Source: Parabacteroides sp. PM6-13 (GTDB taxonomy: Bacteria; Bacteroidota; Bacteroidia; Bacteroidales; Tannerellaceae). From it: a DNA stretch of 55,177 bases. The first letter of the stretch is position 1. Each line of letters starts with the position of its first letter. Positions 6,837-13,614 of this stretch are shown here, piece after piece. The stretch is from the NCBI RefSeq assembly GCF_029892605.1, contig NZ_JARXWF010000019.1, forward strand, positions 1 through 55,177. The letters run 5' to 3'. Both the position numbers and the translations under genes were made by a program. The notes beneath the pieces were generated by a model. The model did not search any database. It saw only the letters and a program-made list of their open reading frames with translations, and was not told the origin of the DNA.

Positions 6837-8711
6837 ATGAAACAATTCATGAAACAGCATTTCCTCATTGTATTTCTTCTTCTGATCTCCTGCCAGCGTT
6901 CCCCTTTCCCCTTGGAGTATGCCCTCCAATCCGCCGGTTCCAACCGCCCTGAACTGGAGAAGGTGTTGGCTCATTACTCTGCCAACGAAGCGGATTCTCT
7001 GAAATACAAAGCGGCAGTTTTTCTGATCGAAAATATGCCCTGGCATTATAGTTATGGAGGGGAATGTGTGGAAGAATACCGGCGTCAGATAGACCGACTC
7101 CACCCTGATTTACCTTTAGAGATACGACTGGTTCTCTACTCCTTACCGGGCAACTATATCCCTTTCAATTGTGAATTGGAAGGGATTCGGGATATCGAAG
7201 TTATTACTGCCGACTTTCTGATCCATACTATCGAACAATCCTTTGCCCAATGGGAAAACCGCTATTGGTTGCGTGATCTTTCTTTTGAAGATTTCTGTGA
7301 ATATATATTGCCTTATCGGGTGGAAAATGAACCCCTGATGCATTGGAAAGACTCTCTGCCGGAAAGACATAAAATGGAATTAGCCGACGTGGCAGATCAT
7401 TTTGCGAATGTGCAGAAAGATGCTTATGGCATCTATAAATTCCTGAAAGACTGCCTGACTGAGGAAATGTTGGAAACCTATATTTTCCGAAAGTTTGAAC
7501 TTCCCAACGGCGAAGAATTTGAATTCGATTGCATGGCCGCCGTATTGGCAGAGACCTTTTTCTGGCGAATGTGTGGCATACCTGCTGCTAAGGATGTGCT
7601 TCCTGCTTACGGCCATACGCATAACGGACACAGCGAGATTTCCATCATTGATCCCCGAAGTACCCATGGATCGATTCCCGGCGAAATCCATCTGTATGCA
7701 CCCAAAGTTTTCCGGCGGACGTTTGCTGCCGATCGATCCAAATATTCTCTCCCGAAGAATCATCCCTATATCCACCATCCGTTGTATAAAGATGTTACTT
7801 CCAAACACACCCGGACAGCCGATCTTTCTTTTTCCGTCAATGCCCGGAAAGAGAAGGTGAAACACCTGTATTTAGCTGTTTTCGATCGTGGATGGAAGCC
7901 TGTGGCCGTCACAGAGGTAAAAAGGGGCAAGGCGCATTTTGAGGATATGGGAGTGGGGATCGTCTATATCCCGTTCTATTACAACGACAATCAGCAGGTG
8001 TTTATCTCGAACCCCTTTTATTTGCGTGCCAATGGGGATTGTGTTTACTTCGACCCTGACAAGGAAAATACACAACAGGTAGAATTGACAAGAAAATGCA
8101 AATTGGATAATTATAAGATATGGTGGAGCAAACTGTTCGTGAACGGGCGTTTCGAGGCTTCCGGAAACCGGGCATTCAGCGATTCGGTCATACTTCACAC
8201 GGTTGAGAAGCGTACCTACTGTGATAAGGTGACTATTGAGACGGATCCGGATCGGCCGTTCCGTTATTATCGCTTTATCAATAATGGGTGGCCCGCCGAT
8301 CTGGCAGAGATTCATTTTTATGACGCGGACGAAAAGGAGATCCGGGGGGAGGTCATAGGAGATACAGTTACTTTATCGAATGAAAACCTGTCGGACATAA
8401 ACGACAATGACATGCTTTCGTTTGCCGCCGTTGAGTCGTGGGTCGGGTTTGACTTTGGACGGGAGGTCTCGGTTAGCCGAATCGACTACCTGCCGAGGAA
8501 TGATACGAATGGGATTTATCCGGGTATGGTATATGAATTATTGTATTTTGATCAGCATGACTGGTCATCCCTTGGAAGAAAGACGGCAACGGATTATTCG
8601 ATTCGCTTCGATGATGTGCCGAAGGGTGCTTTGTTGTGGTTGCGTAACCTCTCGGAAGGAAAAGAGGAACGGATATTTACTTATGAGAATGGGAAACAGT
8701 ATTGGTATTAA
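6837..8711 (+). CDS. Transglutaminase-like lipoprotein with C-terminal discoidin-like region
   Basis: The 624-residue protein carries a lipoprotein signal (LLISC). It has a papain-like transglutaminase core with the likely catalytic Cys in FDCMAAVLAETFFWRMCG (about residues 225-245) and His/Asp candidates in GHTHNGHSEISIIDP (about 261-275). The C-terminal half contains beta-rich segments, and about residues 460-600 resemble an F5/8-type (discoidin) carbohydrate-binding fold (PFRYYRFI, WVGFDFG, VSRIDYLPRND). Such Bacteroidetes proteins are predicted cysteine peptidases or amidases at the outer membrane; the substrate is unknown. A second in-frame ATG at 6849 is possible. The gene lies 8 bases before the signal peptidase start, so the two are probably co-transcribed. 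Confidence 0.75.
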   Translation: MKQFMKQHFLIVFLLLISCQRSPFPLEYALQSAGSNRPELEKVLAHYSANEADSLKYKAAVFLIENMPWHYSYGGECVEEYRRQIDRLHPDLPLEIRLVLYSLPGNYIPFNCELEGIRDIEVITADFLIHTIEQSFAQWENRYWLRDLSFEDFCEYILPYRVENEPLMHWKDSLPERHKMELADVADHFANVQKDAYGIYKFLKDCLTEEMLETYIFRKFELPNGEEFEFDCMAAVLAETFFWRMCGIPAAKDVLPAYGHTHNGHSEISIIDPRSTHGSIPGEIHLYAPKVFRRTFAADRSKYSLPKNHPYIHHPLYKDVTSKHTRTADLSFSVNARKEKVKHLYLAVFDRGWKPVAVTEVKRGKAHFEDMGVGIVYIPFYYNDNQQVFISNPFYLRANGDCVYFDPDKENTQQVELTRKCKLDNYKIWWSKLFVNGRFEASGNRAFSDSVILHTVEKRTYCDKVTIETDPDRPFRYYRFINNGWPADLAEIHFYDADEKEIRGEVIGDTVTLSNENLSDINDNDMLSFAAVESWVGFDFGREVSVSRIDYLPRNDTNGIYPGMVYELLYFDQHDWSSLGRKTATDYSIRFDDVPKGALLWLRNLSEGKEERIFTYENGKQYWY

Positions 8712-8719
8712 ATAAAACA

Positions 8720-9607
8720 ATGAAAACACTCAAACCCATCCTTCGCAAAGCAGCGCATATCCTGGTTGACGTGGTCTTCTGGTTGATGATGGCGGGGCTT
8801 GGCTGGCTCTTTTTGCAGGTGTTTGTGTTTACCTCGTTTAAAATACCGAGCGATTCGATGGAGCCGGCATTGGAGGCGGGGGATAATGTGTTGGTATGGA
8901 AAGGAATTCCCGGGGCACGGTTGTTTAATATCTTCGAGACACTTAAAGAGGAGCAGGTGGAGATCTACCGCCTGCCGGGCATACGACGGATACGGCATAA
9001 CGATGTGGTGGTGTTTAACTTTCCGCATCCCAACCACTGGGGGAAGGTGGAGATGCATATTATGAAATATTATATCAAGCGCTGCATTGGGCTGCCGGGT
9101 GATACGATCGCGATCCGCAACGGCTTCTACCTACTCAATGGCGAAGCCGGAAAGGTGGGCAACGAGATGTCGCAAGCGCGTATCTCCCGAACAGTCGAGG
9201 CGGATTATGCTCCCGGTGTGTATCATGCTTTTCCGTTTGATTCGGTGATGGGATGGAATATACGCGACTTTGGGCCGCTCTATATCCCGCGGAAGGGCGA
9301 CCGGATCACGATGGACCGGACCCATTATCTGCTCTACCACAAACTGATTGCCTGGGAGCAGAAGGGGGAGGTTGCCTACCGGGACTCCACCGTCTTCCTG
9401 AATAATAGCCCGCTCGAGAGTTATACGTTCCAAAAGAACTATTATTTTATGGCAGGCGATAAGGGGGAGAACTCGCAGGATTCGCGCTACTGGGGACTAT
9501 TGCCCGAAGAATATATAGTAGGCAAGGCCTGGATCATCTGGAAAGCCAAAGATCCGTATACGGGGAAGATGAGGTGGAAGAGAACGCTTAGAATAATTGA
9601 TAATTGA
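8720..9607 (+). CDS. lepB: Signal peptidase I (S26 family)
   Basis: The product (295 residues from the ATG at 8720) has an N-terminal membrane helix and the catalytic serine motif IPSDSMEPAL. It also has the catalytic-lysine block YIKRCIGLPGDTI and the family box GDKGENSQDSRYWG, where the usual GDN is GDK. It would cut signal peptides on the periplasmic face of the inner membrane. The start at 8720 is 8 bases after the transglutaminase-like stop; an alternative in-frame start at 8702 would overlap that gene. A signal peptidase placed next to small exported peptides and lipoproteins may be dedicated to this locus, but a general housekeeping role is equally possible. The 3' end runs into an ATTGATA repeat. 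Confidence 0.92.
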   Translation: MKTLKPILRKAAHILVDVVFWLMMAGLGWLFLQVFVFTSFKIPSDSMEPALEAGDNVLVWKGIPGARLFNIFETLKEEQVEIYRLPGIRRIRHNDVVVFNFPHPNHWGKVEMHIMKYYIKRCIGLPGDTIAIRNGFYLLNGEAGKVGNEMSQARISRTVEADYAPGVYHAFPFDSVMGWNIRDFGPLYIPRKGDRITMDRTHYLLYHKLIAWEQKGEVAYRDSTVFLNNSPLESYTFQKNYYFMAGDKGENSQDSRYWGLLPEEYIVGKAWIIWKAKDPYTGKMRWKRTLRIIDN

Positions 9608-9623
9608 TAATTGATAATTGATA
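9593..9623. repeat. TAATTGA short tandem repeat
   Basis: Four consecutive copies of a 7-base TAATTGA unit begin inside the last codons of lepB and supply its TGA stop. The same unit occurs again at 46061-46095 near pepT, so this is a dispersed intergenic repeat type of this genome. Confidence 0.8.
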
Positions 9624-9672
9624 TTTCCCGACTGCCTGAGGAGGGGGTGGTGGAGAGCGAAGGCGTAAAGCA

Positions 9673-11550
9673 ATGAATAATAAAGAAAAAATAAAAGATC
9701 TCTGTGTCTCGGTGCCTATGCGTTCGATATGTTTTCATATCGTCTTTGCTGTCTGTGCGGCATTGATTCTCTTGGGTGTATTCCGGACGGATGCGACGAT
9801 GGTGAATGGGATGGTGATGGGGAAGGTGGGCTGGTTTCATCAGACCATACCTCTCTTGGCGGGCTGCGTGGCGCTTTCATTGCTGTTTCCCAAAAGGGCG
9901 GTGTTCGATCCGCATGCCGCGGATATATGTCTATGGCTGGTAGGCAGTGTTTTTCTACTCACCTATCGCTGGATTTGGAATCCCGAGCCGGAGAAAATTT
10001 TCTTTGTCATACAAGTATTGCTGTTATGGTTTCTTCTTCGTTATATCCTGCAATGCTACCCCCGCCTGGCGCCGGTCTTTATACTCTTGTTGATGGCGAC
10101 CGCCCTCGGTGAGGCCTTGATCGGCATGCGGCAGTTATATGGGTATGCCTCCTCCGCCCACGCGATGTTCCGCCTGACCGGCACCTTCTATAACCCGGGA
10201 CCCTATTCCGGCTATCTGGCAACACTATTCCCTGTCTGCATAGGGGTAGTATTGGCTACAAAGGATTTCAAATCCATGTTGAGAATCATCCATTACTTTG
10301 CCTGGGTTTGCGTGGTCGCGATCGTGGTGGTACTGCCCGCGGGCATGAGCCGTTCGGCTTGGATCGCGGCGGCAGTGTCGGGCGCCTGGGTGTGGTGGCG
10401 GTATACCATCGGATGGGGAAGAACAAAAGCGATATGGCAAAAGTATAGTCGTTGGCGATATGCCGTTCTTGCCGGGATATTACTCTTGTGTGTCGCCGGG
10501 GGCGTCGGTCTCTATTCGCTGAAAAAAGAGTCGGCCGACGGCAGACTACTGATGTGGAAAATCACGGCGCGCACCATTGTGGAATCGCCGCTGATCGGCC
10601 ACGCCCTGGGAGGTTTCCCGGCGGCTTATGCCGAGGCACAGGCGGCCTATTTTGCATCGGGCAAGGCAACCGATCAGGAGAAACGGGTAGCCGGATGCCC
10701 GGAATATGCCTTTAACGAATACCTGCAGATTGCTTCCGAATCGGGGCTACCGACATTGATCGCCTTCCTGGGGTGGATGGGATTCTCTGTCTATGCCGGC
10801 ATCAGGAACCGCCGGTATGGTGTGGTGGGTGGCATGATGGCGTTAGGCATCTTTGCTTTCTCCTCCTATCCGCTTCAACTGCCCTCGTTTTGGATCGTAT
10901 TGGTGTTTCTCTCGGCCTTGACGCAGGTGCCGGGGAGTAGGAGGTTGGAGACAGAGTCGTGGGATAGCGATGAAGAAGAGGATGTGCCCGGTAGTATCAA
11001 TATGGTAAATAAATTTTTCTTTTTCACGATATTAGCCACCTCCTGTATGCTCTATTGGCACCAAAGGGAGGCGGGTGATACCTACCGCCAGTGGAGTAAC
11101 GTGCGGATGTTCTACCAGACGAAAGCCTACGAGGCGGCTCTTCCGGGGTATAAAGCGTTGTATCAGCAACTAAAACACAAACCGGAGTTCCTGTTTGAAT
11201 ATGGGCAATGCCTGCATAAAACCAACGATTATATCGAGGCGAACTGGATGTTTAAACTGGCGACCCGCTTGAGCGCGGATCCCATGATTCATTATATGAA
11301 GGCAAAGAACAAACAGGCACAACAGAAATACGAAGAGGCGGAAGCGATCTATCTGCATGCCCTGGATATCTTGCCGGATCGGATCTATCCCTATTACCTC
11401 TTGGTCAAGTTGTATAATGAACCCTGGTTTCTGCAACCGGAGAAACGGCAGGCTGCCGCCGACTCGGTTCTCCTGAAAGAACCGAAGGTGATGACAACCG
11501 CGATTCGGGAGATGCGGGAGGAGGTGGAAGAAATGATGAATGATGAATGA
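9673..11550 (+). CDS. O-antigen-ligase-like membrane protein with C-terminal TPR repeats
   Basis: The 625-residue protein has about ten to twelve membrane segments, a Wzy_C/O-antigen ligase-like block (SRSAWIAAAVSGAW, then ESPLIGHALGGFPAAY and NEYLQIASESGLPTLIAF), and a C-terminal soluble part (about 450-625). That part has TPR-like helices such as FLFEYGQCLHKTNDYIEANW and KYEEAEAIYLHALDIL. Family members transfer or polymerise glycans on the periplasmic side of the inner membrane. There are no other polysaccharide genes here, so a role on glycoprotein or on the neighbouring exported peptides cannot be excluded. It follows lepB by 65 bases that hold tandem repeats. The ATG at 9673 overlaps a dispersed repeat ending AAAGCAATGA. 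Confidence 0.78.
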   Translation: MNNKEKIKDLCVSVPMRSICFHIVFAVCAALILLGVFRTDATMVNGMVMGKVGWFHQTIPLLAGCVALSLLFPKRAVFDPHAADICLWLVGSVFLLTYRWIWNPEPEKIFFVIQVLLLWFLLRYILQCYPRLAPVFILLLMATALGEALIGMRQLYGYASSAHAMFRLTGTFYNPGPYSGYLATLFPVCIGVVLATKDFKSMLRIIHYFAWVCVVAIVVVLPAGMSRSAWIAAAVSGAWVWWRYTIGWGRTKAIWQKYSRWRYAVLAGILLLCVAGGVGLYSLKKESADGRLLMWKITARTIVESPLIGHALGGFPAAYAEAQAAYFASGKATDQEKRVAGCPEYAFNEYLQIASESGLPTLIAFLGWMGFSVYAGIRNRRYGVVGGMMALGIFAFSSYPLQLPSFWIVLVFLSALTQVPGSRRLETESWDSDEEEDVPGSINMVNKFFFFTILATSCMLYWHQREAGDTYRQWSNVRMFYQTKAYEAALPGYKALYQQLKHKPEFLFEYGQCLHKTNDYIEANWMFKLATRLSADPMIHYMKAKNKQAQQKYEEAEAIYLHALDILPDRIYPYYLLVKLYNEPWFLQPEKRQAAADSVLLKEPKVMTTAIREMREEVEEMMNDE

Positions 11551-11560
11551 TGAATCGAAG

Positions 11561-11587
11561 ATCGCTTAGCCGAAGGCGTAAAGCAAT
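11561..11587 (+). repeat. Dispersed intergenic repeat, copy A
   Basis: This 27-base sequence begins ATCGCTTAGCCGAAGGCG and ends AAGCAAT. It differs at only two positions from the reverse complement of 17847-17873. A shorter piece (GCGAAGGCGTAAAGCAATGA) occurs at 9657-9676. Confidence 0.8.
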
Positions 11588-11601
11588 TGGAGCGAAGCGG
11601 G

Positions 11602-11614
11602 ATTTTGACAAAAT
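11602..11614. promoter_or_regulatory. ATTTTG-A-CAAAAT palindrome, copy 1
   Basis: A 13-base palindrome (6-bp arms, one-base centre) lies inside a 17-base block, ATTTTGACAAAATGATA, that is repeated exactly at 47795-47811. Here it is about 96 bases before a TPR-AraC gene. It may be a shared operator or just a repeat. Confidence 0.35.
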
Positions 11615-11697
11615 GATAGTTGAGCATTTTCAAAAAACAGTGTGTAAAATATGCTTATCTGTATCCCAAAACGAAATCGCCACTAAATAAAAAAGGC

Positions 11698-11705
11698 TAT
11701 ATTTG
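11698..11705 (+). promoter_or_regulatory. Candidate -7 box abutting the TPR-AraC start codon
   Basis: TATATTTG matches TAnnTTTG and ends only 4 bases before the ATG at 11710, so the transcript would begin at or next to the start codon. No good -33 box is seen at the usual spacing. Confidence 0.45.
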
Positions 11706-11709
11706 AAGC

Positions 11710-13341
11710 ATGAATACATCCGACAAACATAAAGGGTTGGTTTTCCTGCTGGCTATTTTTATGACGGTAGGGGTTTACGCTGCCGGCAATCTTTCCCCGA
11801 AAGACTCCTTGCGTATCGACAGTATAGCAGAAGACGCCTATAAGACAGGGCTTACTTTTTATAAATCGGGGGTTTATTACCAGGCACTCGACAACTACCT
11901 GTTGGCACTCTCCCTACAAAAAGAATTAAACAACCCAGGCGCCATTTTCAAGATCTACGAGGATATCTGCAACGCCTATTTCTATATAAACGACTATCCG
12001 ATGATGAGGCAATATGCTTCGGAGGCGGTTGAGTACGCACAAGAAACAAATTTGATCTTCCCGGAAGCCGGGTTCTCTCTCCATGTAGCCGACGCCAGCA
12101 AAAAAACAAATGACAGCCTGGCAGCGGAAACGGCTTACGACCATGCCTACGCTCTCTTTCAACAGATAGGCGACACCATGCGGATGGCGACGGTTCTCAA
12201 TAACAAAGCGGGACTCTACGGCATCGATTCCCCGAAGAAACTGGCCTCTTTCCGGGAGGCTGCCACCCTGTTAGAGACACCTCCTATCGACATAAAAAAA
12301 CAGAGTACCCTCTATCATATCTATACCAACATAGGAGACTGGTATCAAAACCAAGGTGACTATCAAGAGGCTAATCGTTCTTTTCAAAAAGCCATCGAGA
12401 CGGTGCAAGCCATCAATAGTCCACGGACTGCCATATTCCTATATAGCCATCTGGCAGAGAACTACCTAAAACAAGGCGACTACAGCCGAGCCAAACAACT
12501 GGCACTACAAACCACCACGCTGATCGACAAACACATTGGTCCGAACCATACGTTTGATGTCGCCCTGAAGGTATTGGGAAAGGTCTATGAGGCCGAGGGA
12601 AACTACCTGGCAGCATACAATGCATTGCAGAAATGGAGCGCTGTCAACGATTCGCTACAAAAACGCAACCGCCAGGCGGAGATAAAGAAAATCGAACAAC
12701 GCTATGAATACGAGAGCTACCGGCAAGAGAAGGTAAACGAGCAAAACCTCGAGTTGGAGCGCAAAAAAGCCTCTATCACCAACCTGCGCATCATCCTGGC
12801 TGGGCTGACAATCGCCTGTATACTGCTTGTCATTATCGGTTCGCAGATATATCTCTATTCGCGTAAGCTCAAAGCCAAAAACCGCGAACTCTATCTGCAA
12901 ATAAAGCATCAGGACATGCTCACCTCCAAGGTAGAGGAAAAGGAACTGACCATCCTGGCTTCTCAACCCGAAAGCGAAAGTAGCAAAAGCACCCAATTGT
13001 ATCTCTCCCTAAAAGAGCTGATGGAGAGTGAACGGCTTTACACACAAGCGGATATCAACCGTAAAAAGATTGCCACCCTATTGGGTACCAATGAGAAATA
13101 CCTCTACGATGCCGTGAAGGAGAATACCGACTGTTCTTTTGGGGAATATATCAATCGGCTCCGCATCAGGCATGCCCGCCGGTTATTGACAAACGAAGAG
13201 AGCCTGACGATCGACGATATCGCTACCGATTCGGGATTCGGTTCAAAAGCTACCTTCTACCGCAACTTCCGCGAACAATACAAACTCTCTCCCACGGAGT
13301 ACCGAAAACTCGCCATGGAAGAGAGAATGCAGAGGAACTAA
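11710..13341 (+). CDS. TPR-containing membrane regulator with AraC-type HTH
   Basis: The 543-residue protein has an N-terminal signal segment (VFLLAIFMTVGVYAAG) and tetratricopeptide repeats over about residues 35-330 (for example YYQALDNYLLAL, GDYQEANRSFQKAIETV, GDYSRAKQLALQT). A coiled linker and a membrane helix follow (LRIILAGLTIACILLVIIG, about 360-380), then a cytoplasmic AraC-type DNA-binding domain (about 440-535, with IDDIATDSGFGSKATFYRNFRE and SPTEYRKL). This is a common Bacteroidales architecture in which a periplasmic TPR sensor passes a signal through the membrane to an AraC domain. Likely targets are neighbours such as the GH106 gene downstream, but no operator is evident. A low-complexity CTTTAAGGA repeat follows the stop. 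Confidence 0.88.
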   Translation: MNTSDKHKGLVFLLAIFMTVGVYAAGNLSPKDSLRIDSIAEDAYKTGLTFYKSGVYYQALDNYLLALSLQKELNNPGAIFKIYEDICNAYFYINDYPMMRQYASEAVEYAQETNLIFPEAGFSLHVADASKKTNDSLAAETAYDHAYALFQQIGDTMRMATVLNNKAGLYGIDSPKKLASFREAATLLETPPIDIKKQSTLYHIYTNIGDWYQNQGDYQEANRSFQKAIETVQAINSPRTAIFLYSHLAENYLKQGDYSRAKQLALQTTTLIDKHIGPNHTFDVALKVLGKVYEAEGNYLAAYNALQKWSAVNDSLQKRNRQAEIKKIEQRYEYESYRQEKVNEQNLELERKKASITNLRIILAGLTIACILLVIIGSQIYLYSRKLKAKNRELYLQIKHQDMLTSKVEEKELTILASQPESESSKSTQLYLSLKELMESERLYTQADINRKKIATLLGTNEKYLYDAVKENTDCSFGEYINRLRIRHARRLLTNEESLTIDDIATDSGFGSKATFYRNFREQYKLSPTEYRKLAMEERMQRN

Positions 13342-13346
13342 TTTTC

Positions 13347-13441
13347 TCTTTAAGGACTTTAATGACTTTAAGGTCTCTAAGGACTTTAAAGACTCTAAGG
13401 TCATTTAGGACTTTAAAGACTTTAAGGACCTTAAAGACCTT
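13347..13441. repeat. Degenerate CTTTAAGGA microrepeat
   Basis: About ten imperfect copies of a 9-10 base unit (GGACTTTAA, GACTTTAAG, AGGTCTCTAA variants) run through the gap after the AraC-type gene. Because TTTAA and TTAAA alternate, the tract can also fold on itself. No ORF is seen. Confidence 0.8.
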
Positions 13442-13576
13442 GCCCCTGCCTTAAAAGCCAAGCCCTCGCCAATAATAAAGACAAAATCAGCCCTCCCCAA
13501 AAAAGGTTTTTACGTGTAAAATCGTTCATTCTCCTGTAAATACGTATAGTCAGGGCAAAGCGGTTGATAAAAAAAC

Positions 13577-13584
13577 TATTTTTG
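13577..13584 (+). promoter_or_regulatory. Candidate -7 box for the GH106 gene
   Basis: TATTTTTG fits TAnnTTTG and lies 30 bases before the ATG at 13615, a normal leader length. There is no clear -33 match at 19-21 bases. Confidence 0.5.
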
Positions 13585-13614
13585 TAGAACCCTAATAATA
13601 CAACATAGAACAAC

